Of a stretch of DNA of 64,000 nucleotides, positions 1 to 12,600 are shown in pieces (within the stretch, counting starts at the first letter, position 1; each line of letters starts with the position of its first letter). Below the pieces are notes generated by a model. That model was not told the origin of the DNA, ran no database searches, and saw only the letters and a list, made by a program, of their open reading frames with translations. A program made the position numbers and the translations under genes. Source of the DNA: Pseudoxanthomonas sp. JBR18 (GTDB lineage Bacteria; Pseudomonadota; Gammaproteobacteria; Xanthomonadales; Xanthomonadaceae); contig NZ_CP116339.1 in NCBI RefSeq assembly GCF_028198165.1, forward strand, positions 3,913,001-3,977,000, written 5' to 3'.

Positions 1-2
1 TG

Positions 3-1823
<1,821 letters not shown>

Positions 1824-1867
1824 TCTCCGCCACACGCGGGGACGGCTAACGTCTCCCGGTGCCCGGG

Positions 1868-1895
1868 CCCCGCTTCGGCGGGGTTCGGCGTTTTT
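1868..1895 (+). terminator. Rho-independent terminator after ppsA
   Basis: A CCCCGC stem and GCGGGG partner close a TTCG tetraloop (1868-1883), followed by TTCGGCG and a run of five T at 1891-1895. It sits 45 bases after the ppsA stop, on the same strand, and separates ppsA from the next gene. Confidence 0.85.
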
Positions 1896-1924
1896 GAAGA
1901 CATCACATGAGAGGAGATCACGCC

Positions 1925-2848
1925 GTGGAATGGTTTTCTGCCGCCAGGCAAGCAGGTTGGGAAGCGCTGGCGATTGCCGTCGGCATCCGCGTCGGATTGG
2001 CGCTGATCGGACTGTGGATCGGTCTACGGCTGTCCAGATGGCTCACCAACGTCGCGTCGCGTGGCCTGCTGCGCGCCGACATCGAGGCCACGGCCGTGGA
2101 TTTCCTGCGCCGCGTGATCTATGTCGCGCTGGTGGTCATGGTGCTGCTGACCATCCTGCAGTCCTGCTTTGGGGTCAATCCCACCGCGTTCATGGCGCTG
2201 CTGGGCGCCGCCGGCCTGGCGATCGGCCTGGCGCTGAAGGACTCGCTGTCCAACGTGGCGTCGGGCGTCATGCTGATCACGCTCAAGCCCTTCCGTGTGG
2301 GCGACATCGTCACCTTGAACGGGCAGACCGGCAAATGCGAATCGGTGAGCATCTTCCAGACCCGGCTGCGCGGCGCGGACAACCAGACCATCGTGCTGCC
2401 CAACAGCACGATCACCAACAGCGAGATCATCAATCTCACGCCCGACGTGCGTCGTCGCGTCGAGCTGGTGATCGGGATCGGCTACAGCGACGACATCGAC
2501 AAGGCCAAGAGCCTGATCACCGCGCTGTTCGATGACGAACGCATCCTCAAGGATCCGGCGCCGGATGTGGTGGTGTATTCGCTGGGCGACAACAGCGTCA
2601 ACCTCGGCGTGCGCGTGCACGTGGCCAACAACGACTGGTTCGGGGTGAAGTGCGATCTGACCGAGAGGATCAAGAAGAGCTTCGATGCCAACGGCGTGAG
2701 CATTCCCTTCCCGCAGCGCGATGTGCATGTCTATCACCATCTGAGCGCGGATGGGCAGGCCATTCCGGCTGCGGCGCTGACGACGGTTCCGGTGGAGGCG
2801 TTGCAGCCGCCGGGGAAAGATGATCAGGCGCCAGGCAAAGGCCCCTGA
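1925..2848 (+). CDS. MscS-family small-conductance mechanosensitive channel
   Basis: Inner-membrane channel that opens on membrane tension and releases solutes during hypo-osmotic shock. The protein is about 307 residues: three hydrophobic helices in the first ~110 residues, a Gly/Ala-rich pore helix (ALLGAAGLAIGLALKDSL), then the beta domain with the MscS signature PFRVGDIV and the soluble C-terminal vestibule. The GTG at 1925 was chosen because AGGAG lies 8 bases upstream; an in-frame ATG at 1907 is the alternative and adds six residues. Length matches the compact E. coli MscS type. It stands alone between a terminator and a convergent gene. Confidence 0.9.
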   Translation: MEWFSAARQAGWEALAIAVGIRVGLALIGLWIGLRLSRWLTNVASRGLLRADIEATAVDFLRRVIYVALVVMVLLTILQSCFGVNPTAFMALLGAAGLAIGLALKDSLSNVASGVMLITLKPFRVGDIVTLNGQTGKCESVSIFQTRLRGADNQTIVLPNSTITNSEIINLTPDVRRRVELVIGIGYSDDIDKAKSLITALFDDERILKDPAPDVVVYSLGDNSVNLGVRVHVANNDWFGVKCDLTERIKKSFDANGVSIPFPQRDVHVYHHLSADGQAIPAAALTTVPVEALQPPGKDDQAPGKGP

Positions 2849-2875
2849 TCGGAATCGAAGACACTGTCAGGCGCG

Positions 2876-2908
2876 CGCCGGGCGCCGATCCAGCGCCCGG
2901 CGTCTCTC
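2876..2908 (+). terminator. Hairpin between convergent mscS and orn
   Basis: GCCGGGCGC (2877-2885) pairs perfectly with GCGCCCGGC (2893-2901) around a 7-base loop, followed by a short T/C-rich tail. It lies between two genes that converge, so it may stop transcription from either side; the T tract is weak. Confidence 0.5.
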
Positions 2909-2937
2909 ATGGAGCCGGCTATGCCGGCCCCATGTGC

Positions 2938-3507
2938 TCAAGCGGACTGATCCAGCCCCAGTGCCGCCATGTGCTGCCGGTAGTGACGCAGCTCGTTGAT
3001 GGAATCATGCACGTCGCTCAGTGCGGTGTGCGAAGCCTGCTTCTTCAGGCCATCGAGCACCTGGGGCGCCCAGCGCCTGGCCAGTTCCTTGAGCGTGCTG
3101 ACGTCCAGGTTGCGATAGTGGAAGTAGCGCTCCAGGCGCGGCATCAGGCGGTGCATGAAGCGCCGATCCTGGCAGATCGAGTTGCCGCACATCGGCGAGG
3201 CATTGGCGGGTACCCAGTCCATCAGGAACGCGACCGTGGCCGACTCGGCCTGTCCCATCGTGGTGGTACTGGCGACCACACGATCCCACAGGCCGGAACG
3301 ACGATGCTGGGTGCGATTCCACTCGTCCATCGCCTCGAGTGCGTCGACCGGATGGCCGATTGCAAACTCCGGCCCCTCGGCCAGGATGTTCAACTGCGAG
3401 TCGGTCACCACCGTGGCGATCTCAAGAATCGAATCACTGTCGGTATCCAGCCCCGTCATCTCCAGATCGATCCAGATAAGATGGGTGGGATGCGCGGCTG
3501 CAGTCAT
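2938..3507 (-). CDS. orn: Oligoribonuclease
   Basis: 3'-5' exoribonuclease that finishes RNA decay by hydrolysing 2-5 nt oligoribonucleotides (and pGpG) in the cytoplasm. At 189 residues it has the normal length. DEDDh exonuclease motifs are visible: [11 protein letters not shown] near the start (Asp and Glu metal ligands), the [12 protein letters not shown] segment in the middle and [18 protein letters not shown] near the end (His and Asp). The ATG at 3507 has AGGAAG about 10 bases upstream; the open frame continues further upstream but without homology. Convergent with the mscS-family gene. Confidence 0.95.
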   Translation of the reverse strand: MTAAAHPTHLIWIDLEMTGLDTDSDSILEIATVVTDSQLNILAEGPEFAIGHPVDALEAMDEWNRTQHRRSGLWDRVVASTTTMGQAESATVAFLMDWVPANASPMCGNSICQDRRFMHRLMPRLERYFHYRNLDVSTLKELARRWAPQVLDGLKKQASHTALSDVHDSINELRHYRQHMAALGLDQSA

Positions 3508-3628
3508 GAGGTCAGGCTTCCTGAATGGGCTTGCATGATATCGCAGGAGTCCACCGTCCTCGCCTGATAAAATTTGCACTGGTTGCGCTTGCGCGCGCCG
3601 GCCATCAACACCACCTCTGGAGCCAGGC

Positions 3629-4786
3629 ATGCAGCCCTCCCCCACTCTGCAGGCTGCGGCCGGACTCGCCGCGGCTCAAGCGGACGTCCCGCGCGCCGCC
3701 CATGTTCCACCAAGCGCTGTCTCCCAGAAGCAGCACATGCCAGCGTTGGACGGCCTGCGCGGCTTGGCCGCCATTTCGGTGGTGATCTCGCACCTGCCCA
3801 CCAAGACCCCGTTCTGGGGCACGGTCAATTTCGGCGAGTGCGGCGTCTTCTTGTTCTTCGTGCTGAGCGGCTTCCTGATGGCGCATCTGCATCTGCAGCA
3901 GCCCTTCACGGGGCCGGCGCTGCGACGCTTCTGTGTGGCCCGGATCGCGCGCATCGTGCCGCTCTACTACACGGTGGTGCTCATCTCGTTCCTGGTCACG
4001 CAGGTGTGGAATCCCGAATTCCACTACACGATGAGCGTGACCCAGTTGGTCCGGCAGCTGGCGTTCGTCGGATCGGTCGGGGTGTTCTGGTCGGTGGGCC
4101 CGGAATTCCAGTTCTACGGATTCTTCCTGGTGCTGTGGGCGATTCCACAACTCCAGGGAGGGATGCGCACGCTGGCGCTCATCCTGCTGGCCCTGTTCGC
4201 GCTCGCTTGCTACGCGACCTCACCCTATCTGCCTGGCGTGTTGTTCGTTTCCAAGCTGCATATCTTCCTGGGCGGTGTCGCCGTGGCGATGACGCGCTGG
4301 TGGCTCGCCAATCGCGCTGGACCCAACACCGCGATGGTCCGCGCGCTGCAACTGGCCGCATGCGCGGCCGTCGTGGGCCTGCTGCTGCCCTACCCGCACA
4401 TGATGCTGCCCGTCTTCCCGGCCGCGGACGTGAGCGAGATCAGCAAGTGGTACTACACCGACCTGCCCCGGGTCGTGCTGGCCGGCGTGGTCGTGCTGGG
4501 ATTTTCCTATCGCACCGCCATGTCCGACGCGCTGCTCGGCAATCGGCTGGTCAGCGAATTGGGGCGATCCAGCTTTTCGATCTATCTGCTGCACATGCCG
4601 GTCATGGACGTCATGCACCACTTCGGGCTGTTCGAGCGACTGGGCCCGTGGGGCTCCAGCCTGTGCTGTATCGCCGCGGTCGTCCTGCTGTCCTCGCTGG
4701 TCAACCGAATGTTCGAATCCCCGGCGCGACGCTGGGTCACCGAGCGCCTTGGTCCTGCCCGTCAGAGACAGCCCGCGACGACCTGA
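3629..4786 (+). CDS. Acyltransferase family 3 (OafA/YrhL-like) membrane protein
   Basis: Multi-pass inner-membrane O-acyltransferase of the family that acetylates surface polysaccharides, LPS or peptidoglycan; the acceptor here is unknown. The 385-residue protein opens with [20 protein letters not shown] (residues ~37-56), the typical first motif, and has [23 protein letters not shown] and about ten hydrophobic segments. The first ~36 residues before MPALDGLRG are polar and could be an extension; an in-frame ATG at 3737 would give a protein starting at the motif. No polysaccharide genes are adjacent, so the substrate cannot be inferred from context. Confidence 0.85.
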   Translation: MQPSPTLQAAAGLAAAQADVPRAAHVPPSAVSQKQHMPALDGLRGLAAISVVISHLPTKTPFWGTVNFGECGVFLFFVLSGFLMAHLHLQQPFTGPALRRFCVARIARIVPLYYTVVLISFLVTQVWNPEFHYTMSVTQLVRQLAFVGSVGVFWSVGPEFQFYGFFLVLWAIPQLQGGMRTLALILLALFALACYATSPYLPGVLFVSKLHIFLGGVAVAMTRWWLANRAGPNTAMVRALQLAACAAVVGLLLPYPHMMLPVFPAADVSEISKWYYTDLPRVVLAGVVVLGFSYRTAMSDALLGNRLVSELGRSSFSIYLLHMPVMDVMHHFGLFERLGPWGSSLCCIAAVVLLSSLVNRMFESPARRWVTERLGPARQRQPATT

Positions 4787-4796
4787 CGCATCGGCC

Positions 4797-5556
<760 letters not shown>

Positions 5557-5871
5557 TCAGAGTGCAGGAATGATGTCGTCGGTGGAGAGCATGCCCTCTG
5601 CATGCTGGCGGGTGCGCAGCTTGTCCTGGAGACCGCTGGCGAAATCCGGAACGTTCTCACTCAGCAGCCTCCCCAGCTCCGTCTCAAGCGCTTGATGCAT
5701 CACGCCGTTCATCTGTGCAAGAAGCGCATTGGGCGCCGGGCGGGGGCTGCCCGCGTCGGTCCATATCTGCCACTGCGCCTCCATGATCGCCGTGTATAGC
5801 GTCAGTGCGCCCGAGGGCCATCCCTGCCAGTGGCCATGCTCGGGTCCAAGGATCTGCAGGTGCTCGTTCAT
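5557..5871 (-). CDS. Small hypothetical protein downstream of the halogenase gene
   Basis: Not recognised. A 104-residue soluble protein with no signal peptide or membrane segment; the N-terminal part is rich in Trp and aromatic residues (WQGWPSG, EAQWQIW), the rest is helical and acidic. The ATG at 5871 has GGAG 5 bases upstream, a better start than the TTG at 5886. Same strand as the receptor-sapC-cupin-halogenase set and the next gene after it, though separated by ~275 bases. It may belong functionally to that set, but nothing in the sequence proves it. Confidence 0.55.
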   Translation of the reverse strand: MNEHLQILGPEHGHWQGWPSGALTLYTAIMEAQWQIWTDAGSPRPAPNALLAQMNGVMHQALETELGRLLSENVPDFASGLQDKLRTRQHAEGMLSTDDIIPAL

Positions 5872-6146
5872 GTGCGCTCCGACCAATTCATTCAGTCACC
5901 CGACTATGCGCCAGTGATGCCAAGCTTTCCCTGAAGATATCCAGGGAAGTGATGATCGAGGGGCACCTCAAGCATCGTCTGATGCGGTCAGGAAGACTCC
6001 GGCTGCTCTGGTGATTGAGCAGATATGCGCGTGGAAGTGGCGTGTGCCGAGCATGAAAACTTTCGAAGAGCGACCGCCAGCTTCAAAGAGCACAGGTTCT
6101 TTTCCTCTCTCTGATGGCGCGCCTTGGCACGATGACAGGCCTTCCC
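5872..6146. other. Intergenic region with a small hairpin
   Basis: No gene seen. TTCCCTG (5927-5933) and CAGGGAA (5942-5948) form a 7-bp hairpin with an 8-base loop; no T tract follows on either strand. The region would contain the end of the halogenase transcript and any promoter of the small hypothetical gene. Confidence 0.35.
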
Positions 6147-7649
6147 TCATCCGCCCCAGATCTGGGGCGTGCTCTTGCAATAGCGATCGATAAACGCCTG
6201 TTGCATGGGCAACCCCGCGACCGCTTGCTGGATCGGCGCCCGGATCGAATCGATGAGTCCGCGCAGGTTGGCGTCCGACAATGCACGAGGCAAGGGATGG
6301 TGCTGCTGAGGCATGTCCCCCTGCCCCAGCAGGACGTGCACCCAGGAATCGGTGCGGAACAGCTCGTTGGAACTCTGCCAGACGTGCGCACATTCCTTCC
6401 ACGCGCGCAGCCGAAGCTCCAACGAGGAAGGCAGCGCCATTTCCCGGCAGTGCTGCCACATGGCTTCGGAGCGCTGGTTGGCGTGATAGTGCAGGATGAT
6501 GAAATCGCGTACGTGCTCCATTTCGGCACGACTGACTTCGTTGTAGATCTCGATCTGCGACGAGGCGATCCCCTCGAAGGGGAAAAGCATGAGCAGGCGC
6601 ATGACCGCGGCGATGGTCAGCTGAATGCTCGTGGACTCCAGGGGCTCGATGAAGCCACTGGCCAGCCCCAGGGCCACCACGTTCTTGTTCCAGACCTTGC
6701 GCCGCCGCCCCGTGCAGAACGGCACCAGACGCGGGTCGTTGATCGGCCTACCGCCGACCGCCTGCAATAGGTGGGCCTGCGCCTGGTCGTCGGACATAAA
6801 GCGACTGGCATACACCAGTCCATTGCCCACCCGATGCTGCAATGGGATCTGCCAGCGCCAGCCCGCCTGATGGGCGATGGCGCGTGTGTAGGGCAGCGGC
6901 GCCTGTGTCGATTCGGTCTGGACGGCGACGGCCCGGTCGCAGGGGAGCCAATGACTCCAGTCTTCGTATCCGGTCTGCAGGGTTTGCTCGATCAGCAGGC
7001 CGCGGAATCCCGTGCAGTCGATGAACAGATCCCCTTCGATGCGCTGGCCATCCTCGAGGATCAGTGCCTGGATGGCACCGTCGCGCTGGTGTTGGCTGAC
7101 ATGCGCAATCCGCCCTTCGATGCGCCTGACCCCATGACGCTCCGAGATGCCGCGCAGGAAGCGCGCATAGAGGCCTGCGTCCAGGTGGTAGGCATAGTTG
7201 AGCGGCGGACGCTGCTGCAACGCGAACCGCCCCTGACGCGACGCCTGAGTTTCAAGGCAGAACTCATCAAAATCCGAATGCATTCCGCGCCGCAGGGACT
7301 CAAGCCAGAAGTGGTGAAAGGCGCAGACCTGCGTGCCCTGGCCGACGATGCCGAATGGATGGATGTAGTGCTCTCCATCGCGCCTCCAGTTTTCGAAGGA
7401 GATGGACAGCTTGAACGTCCCGGCGACCGCGCGCAGAAACTCGCGCTCGTCGATCTGAAGGAACTGATGAAAGCTGCGGATGGGGGGAATGGTGGATTCC
7501 CCAACGCCCACCGTTCCGATCTGCTCGGACTCGACCAGGGTGATCTCCAGCTCCGTGCGGAACTGGTGCGACAGGGCGCATGCGGCAATCCACCCAGCCG
7601 TGCCACCGCCGGCGATGACCACCCTGCGAATCCGATCCGTCTCGCTCAT
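6147..7649 (-). CDS. Tryptophan-halogenase-family flavin-dependent enzyme in a TonB-receptor locus
   Basis: FADH2-dependent halogenase family (PF04820). Known members use chloride or bromide, oxygen and reduced flavin to halogenate tryptophan or indole; the substrate of the receptor-linked branch is uncertain. With the ATG at 7649 the protein is 500 residues. The dinucleotide motif GGGTAGW is at residues 14-20; Lys80 (in GTFKLSISF) matches the hypohalite-carrying Lys79 of PrnA; the halogenase signature WRWQIP is at 264-269; Glu338-Ser339 (in EPLESTS) match the PrnA Glu/Ser pair. All key residues are therefore present. No flavin reductase gene is nearby. Its frame begins within ~40 bases of the cupin stop, consistent with one operon. 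A TTG at 7688 would add 13 residues. Confidence 0.88.
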   Translation of the reverse strand: MSETDRIRRVVIAGGGTAGWIAACALSHQFRTELEITLVESEQIGTVGVGESTIPPIRSFHQFLQIDEREFLRAVAGTFKLSISFENWRRDGEHYIHPFGIVGQGTQVCAFHHFWLESLRRGMHSDFDEFCLETQASRQGRFALQQRPPLNYAYHLDAGLYARFLRGISERHGVRRIEGRIAHVSQHQRDGAIQALILEDGQRIEGDLFIDCTGFRGLLIEQTLQTGYEDWSHWLPCDRAVAVQTESTQAPLPYTRAIAHQAGWRWQIPLQHRVGNGLVYASRFMSDDQAQAHLLQAVGGRPINDPRLVPFCTGRRRKVWNKNVVALGLASGFIEPLESTSIQLTIAAVMRLLMLFPFEGIASSQIEIYNEVSRAEMEHVRDFIILHYHANQRSEAMWQHCREMALPSSLELRLRAWKECAHVWQSSNELFRTDSWVHVLLGQGDMPQQHHPLPRALSDANLRGLIDSIRAPIQQAVAGLPMQQAFIDRYCKSTPQIWGG

Positions 7650-7684
7650 GGCCGTTGACTCATGCAGGCATTCCCCCGGGTCCT

Positions 7685-8704
7685 TCAACGGTTCAGTCGA
7701 TTGATCAGCAGGGCGCGCAGCTGGCGCGAACTTGCTTCGTCCAACGGCCCCAAGACGTTGCGCGCGGATTCTGGCAGGTGTTCCCCGGCGCGCTCGGCCG
7801 GGCCGAACACGTAGTATTCGAACACTTCACGCCAGGCCTGTTTTTCTCGCTCCGGTCGATCGCGGATGGCCCAGAGCGCGTGATACATCGCAAGCGTCGG
7901 TGCGGGCAGATAGGCTGGCGCGCCGCTCCACCAGTAGTTCACCAGTACGTTGAACGGCGCGAGCGCCTGGACGTGGTGCCACCACATGCTGGGGATGAAG
8001 ACCGCGTCACCCGGCTCCAGGATCGCGCTACGCGCGTGCGCCAGTGCTTCGCGGAAACGCGGGTGGCGCGTGAAGTCCGGGCGGGTGAAATCAACCATGC
8101 TGACGACCTGCCCGCCTGGCGTCGGCTCCAGCGGCCCGGGATAGAGGTTGTGGATCTGCTCCGGCGGCAGCACCGTGATCCGGCGGCGACCCACCGCGCA
8201 GCACGCGATGTTGTTGGGCGCATCGTAATGGCAGGACGCAATCGTGCGGTTGCCGATCCAGATGCTCGGACGCGACACCACCCCGCAAGCCGCCAGATCC
8301 AGCGCGTTGTCCGCCAAGAATCCGGGCATATGCTGGTCCAGCAGCAATGAGGCCAGATAGAAGGTGGGCGGACTGGGATCTTCCAGATGCGCCGCGATCT
8401 GTCCCAGCAGTTCCTGTAGCGTGCCGCGACGCACCTGCGTGTTGAGGCCCGTTGCACTGTCATCGTAGAAAGGGCGGCCGTGGATCTCCGGCCCCCCATA
8501 GGAATACTGCACGGGCCGCCCGACGTCGTACTGCAGCAACGCCGACATGGCAGGCGCCGGCCCGGCCATGCCCTGCCTGACCAGACTCCAGTCCCGCGCG
8601 ATGCCGCGCAGCACGACGGGCGTGCCTGCGTCCACGAGCGACTGGACCGGAAGCGCACCGGGAGCGTGGCCCGTCAGTTCCTCGATGTCCGGCAGCGACG
8701 ACAT
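7685..8704 (-). CDS. Cupin-8/JmjC-like domain protein
   Basis: Cupin_8 family (PF13621), a fold shared with Fe(II)/2-oxoglutarate-dependent hydroxylases such as FIH and JmjC proteins. The Fe-binding facial triad is visible: HYD in ASCHYDAPNN for the first His and Asp, and the distal His in PSMWWHHVQAL. The 339-residue protein has no signal peptide, so a cytoplasmic protein, peptide or small-molecule hydroxylase is plausible, but the substrate is unknown. The ATG at 8704 directly follows the sapC stop (GTGATCATG junction); GTG at 8710 is an alternative. It lies between sapC and the halogenase gene, the usual order in carbohydrate-receptor loci of this family. Confidence 0.85.
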   Translation of the reverse strand: MSSLPDIEELTGHAPGALPVQSLVDAGTPVVLRGIARDWSLVRQGMAGPAPAMSALLQYDVGRPVQYSYGGPEIHGRPFYDDSATGLNTQVRRGTLQELLGQIAAHLEDPSPPTFYLASLLLDQHMPGFLADNALDLAACGVVSRPSIWIGNRTIASCHYDAPNNIACCAVGRRRITVLPPEQIHNLYPGPLEPTPGGQVVSMVDFTRPDFTRHPRFREALAHARSAILEPGDAVFIPSMWWHHVQALAPFNVLVNYWWSGAPAYLPAPTLAMYHALWAIRDRPEREKQAWREVFEYYVFGPAERAGEHLPESARNVLGPLDEASSRQLRALLINRLNR

Positions 8705-8706
8705 GA

Positions 8707-9471
8707 TCACCCCGGTAGCGGCGCGGCGGCCGGCGATGTCTCGGCTTCACGCAGGCGGCGCTGCTTCTCCGCCATCAGGCGCCGCACGTTGTGGAGCGAG
8801 GACAGCATCAGGAAGGCGCCCTCCAGATAGCCAGCGCGATGAAGTCCGTGCAGCGTGGTCGCATCCAGTGCCGCCAGGCATTCGCGATCGATGCCGTACA
8901 GGCCGGACAGACTCACGCCATGTTCGCCGTCCAGCCGCAGCGCCAGTTGGGTGGGCTGGATCAGCCCAGCCGCATCGAGCGCGGCGAACATGTCGCGGCC
9001 GGCGGCGTCGCCATCCCGGATGCCACGCAGGATGGTGATGATGTGCTCCAGGTATGGGCTCTGCCCCCCCTGTGGCAGAAACACCGCTTCGCCCTGCCCT
9101 GTCTGCAAGCGTGGGTGATCCAGATCGACGTGGATCACCGGCTCATTGACCAGCACCCCGTCGATGCGCTGCTCCTGGAATCCGATCAGGAACGGCCCCT
9201 TGGCCACAATCCCGGGGACGTAGGACGCATTCCAGCGCTGCCCCTGCAGGAACAGGTTCTCGCCCGCCTCGAATCCCAACACCGCCACGGCCTGGTAGCC
9301 ACCGCCGTCCGGCTCCTTGCGCAGGAAGATGGGGTACTCGCGTTGGAGCTCGGCGAATTCGGTTGGAAACGCCTGCACCAGGCCGACCTGGTCGCCGAAG
9401 GCGGTGCCAAAGCGCAGGTCCACCCTCAGGTCCTGATGCGCCACATTGTTCAGTAGTTCGTATCTTGCCAC
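8707..9471 (-). CDS. SapC family protein
   Basis: SapC-like protein (PF07277), named after a Campylobacter S-layer-cluster gene; its biochemical role is unknown. The protein has 254 residues and no signal peptide or membrane helix. Start is GTG at 9471, with GGAGG 5-6 bases upstream, a very good ribosome binding site. Visible family segments include YPIFLRKEPDGG and GFQEQRIDGVLVNEP. It overlaps the cupin gene, so the two are translationally coupled. It is the first gene after the receptor on the same strand, beyond a terminator, so it may have its own promoter or depend on read-through. Confidence 0.85.
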   Translation of the reverse strand: MARYELLNNVAHQDLRVDLRFGTAFGDQVGLVQAFPTEFAELQREYPIFLRKEPDGGGYQAVAVLGFEAGENLFLQGQRWNASYVPGIVAKGPFLIGFQEQRIDGVLVNEPVIHVDLDHPRLQTGQGEAVFLPQGGQSPYLEHIITILRGIRDGDAAGRDMFAALDAAGLIQPTQLALRLDGEHGVSLSGLYGIDRECLAALDATTLHGLHRAGYLEGAFLMLSSLHNVRRLMAEKQRRLREAETSPAAAPLPG

Positions 9472-9610
9472 CGGCCCCTCCAGCCAATTGCAACATGGTC
9501 GGGCACATCACCGCCTGACGGGCCCTGCGGGAGCATGCCTGATCGACCGCCGTGTCTCCATGCGACTAACGTGTCGCCTGTCCGCGGCCTAAAGGCTGCC
9601 AGCGGCGCGG

Positions 9611-9655
9611 AAAAGAGAAAGCCGCTGCCCTGGGCGATGCCATGGACAGCGGCTT
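9611..9655 (-). terminator. Rho-independent terminator after the xylan TonB receptor
   Basis: Read on the minus strand, AAGCCGCTGTCC (9655-9644) pairs with GGGCAGCGGCTT (9630-9619), ending in a T-rich TTTCTCTTTT tract over 9620-9611. It lies 16 bases past the receptor stop and before sapC, so it should limit transcription of the accessory genes. Confidence 0.85.
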
Positions 9656-9671
9656 GTCGACACGCGATCGC

Positions 9672-12600
9672 TCAGAAGTTGTAGCGCACCCCGAGGGTAT
9701 AGCGCGGATCCTGATCGATCAGCTTGATCACCTGCTTCTCCGAGCGGCCATGCCACCGCACGTCTTCACCGGTGAGGTTGATCGCCTCGAAGCCGATCGA
9801 GAAGTGATCATTGAACGCGTAGTTGACGCTCAGGTCCCACTGCTCGTACGGTTCGACGTAGTACGGATTGCGATTGGCGCCATTCTGGTTAGCCGCGATC
9901 AGGTACTCGTCGCGCCAGTTGTAGGCCAGACGGGCAGACCAGCCGTACTTCTCGTACATGAACATCACGTTGGCCGTGTCGCTCAGCCCCAGCAGCGCGA
10001 ACTGGTCTCGGTCCAGCACGTTGTTGTCGAAACCGACGTCCCCCTCCACGATGGTGTAGTTGGCGTAGATGCCAAAGCCGGTGTCGGCGAAGAAGTACTG
10101 GCCACCCAGTTCCCAGCCATGGATGTTGGCCTTGTTCTGGTTGACCGGGCGCGAAACGTCGAACAGATACAGCGGATCGTCCGCCTCGCCGGTCAGGTCA
10201 TAGGCGTTTTCCAGTGCCAGGGTCTGCGCGGAGCTGCCGTTGTAAGCCGCCAGACCACCGGTCTCCGCAGTATTACGCAACAGCGCGGTCGCCGCGAACA
10301 ACGCGGTGTCGTTGGCCGAGCAGGCGGAGGCCACGTCGTTGCCTGCCGCGCCCACCTGCGCCGCGCACGCACCACTCTGCAGGAAGGCCAACGCCGCCTG
10401 CGCGTCCGGTCCGGAGGTCGGATCGGTCAGGCCATAAAGCGATTCGCGGCTGACCGTGTTACCGATGAAGTTGTTGACCCGCTTGTTCCAGAACGTGGCC
10501 GACACGTAGCTGGCATCGGCGAAGTACCACTCCAACCCCAGATCCAGGTTGTCCGACTCGAGGGGGTCAAGCTTTGGGTTCTGAGAACTTCCCGCGCCGC
10601 GCGTGGAGGGATTGATCAGGATCGAGCCAGTGGGTGCGCCGGGGCTGGGGCCCGCAAAGAGATTGGAATACGGCGCGCGTGCGATGGTCTGGCCGAACGA
10701 GACGCGTCCTTTCAGGTCGCTGGTGATGTCGATGCTGAAGTCCAGGTTCGGCAGCACGTAGTTGTAGGACGTCTTCTCGCTGAAGGGCTGCAAATCACTG
10801 GAACGCACGATCTGGAAGTCGTTATTGGCTTGCCAGAGGATCGCATTCGGCGTGGCCACCTGCGAGGTGGAAACCACCTCAGTTTTCTCGTAGCGCAGTC
10901 CGAGCCGGGTATTGGTGGTCATGCCGCCGAGCTCGCCGGGCAGCTCGAGCTGCACGTAGGCCGAGCGCGTCTTTTCCTCAACGTGGTTGTTGTCGCTGTA
11001 CTGCGGGTTATAGCGCGTCGTGGCGCCGTACTGGTTGCCCGCCCAGAGGGCAAGTTGGTCAGCATTGCCCCGCCACGCAGTCGACGGCGTGCCGTTAACG
11101 CTGTAATCGTCGAACATGCCGGTGATGTCGACGGGCTGAAGCAAGTCGGTCAGCCCCGGCTCGTTGCCTGCATTGGCCACGCTCCAGTCGCCCAGGGTCG
11201 AATAGGTGTCGCTGATCTGTCGATCCATCGTGGTCTCAGTCGACCCGATGCCGAACTGGAAGCGTCCGTTGTCCAGGTCCCAGGTGCCGTCGAAGCGCCC
11301 TTCCTTGACCTCGGTCACCTGGCGTTGATAGTAGATGCGCAAGACCTGCGAGCCCAACTCACCCTCGGTGAAGGGCCGGCTGGGGTCGCCGTTGGTGCCG
11401 GCGATGGAATCGGCCGCGGTGGGATACCAGGTGCGCACGCCAGTGGGCAGACCGTTGTTGAAGCTCAACTCCTGTGCCCATTGCCCCCCGCAGTTGGGAC
11501 CATTGGTGCAGTTGTTGGTGCCGGCCAGGCTGAAGTAGGTGGCACTGCCGCCGGTGACCGGATCGTTGGGCAATGCCTGGGTCTTGGAATTGTGGGCGTC
11601 GAAAGACAGATTCAGGCGATCGGTGGCCTGCCAGTTGGCATTGAAGCCCAGGGAGCCCAGCTTGTATTTCTGCATGTTGCGCTGCTGCTCCAGGCCGAAG
11701 TCCTTGGCTCCGGTCGGGACGTCGCGCAGGTAAACCGGCGTGGCCACGGTCTGGCCGGTGTCGAACTCCAGATTGGTGAAGCTGTTGGCCCGCTGCAGCC
11801 AGATCGCTTGCTCACCGCGCTCCTCGCGGATCTCGTTGGTCGAGTAGGTGTAGTCCAGGGTCAGGGTCAGGCTGTCGGTCGGGGCGAACTGCAGCACCGC
11901 CTGGCCATTGATGCGCTCGCGCTCGAAGTCGGCAAAGGCATAGCGCAGATCGTTGGGCATGCCATAGAGCTGTCCGATCTGTGGCGCGTTGACTACCACC
12001 GCATCGGGCCGCAGCGCTGGGTCGCTGCCGGTCCACTGCTGGATGTTCCAGGTGTTCTCGGTGGCCTGGACCGAGCCGCCGTGGCGCTTCTGGTAGCTAC
12101 CGCTCAGGCCGATGCCCCAGACCTTGTCGGGGCTGGTGTAGCTGAAGATGCCCGAGACCTCTGGTGTTATGTCGTTGCCGAACGGTTGCGACTCATCGTA
12201 AGCGCCTTTCACGCCGGCACTGGCCACCACGCCCTGGTGGTTGAACGGACGGTCGGTCTGGATATTGATCGTGGCGCCGATGCCGCCGCTGGGTGCGGTG
12301 GCCCGACTGGTCTTGTAGACCTCGATGCCGGTGATGGCCTCGGATGCCAACTGCGCAAAATTGAATGCGCGCGTGCCGCCATCCACGCCACCGATCGGCG
12401 TCTGGCCGGGTGCGCCGAATGCGTCGGCGCCCGGGATCAGGCGCCCGTTGAGGGTGACGGTGTTGAACTGCGGACCAAAGCCACGTGCGGTGACCTGCGC
12501 ACCTTCACCATCGCGGCGCTCGATCGAGATGCCGGTGATGCGCTGCAGGGACTCGGCCAGATTGGTATCGGGGAACTTGCCGATGTCCTCGGCGCTGATC

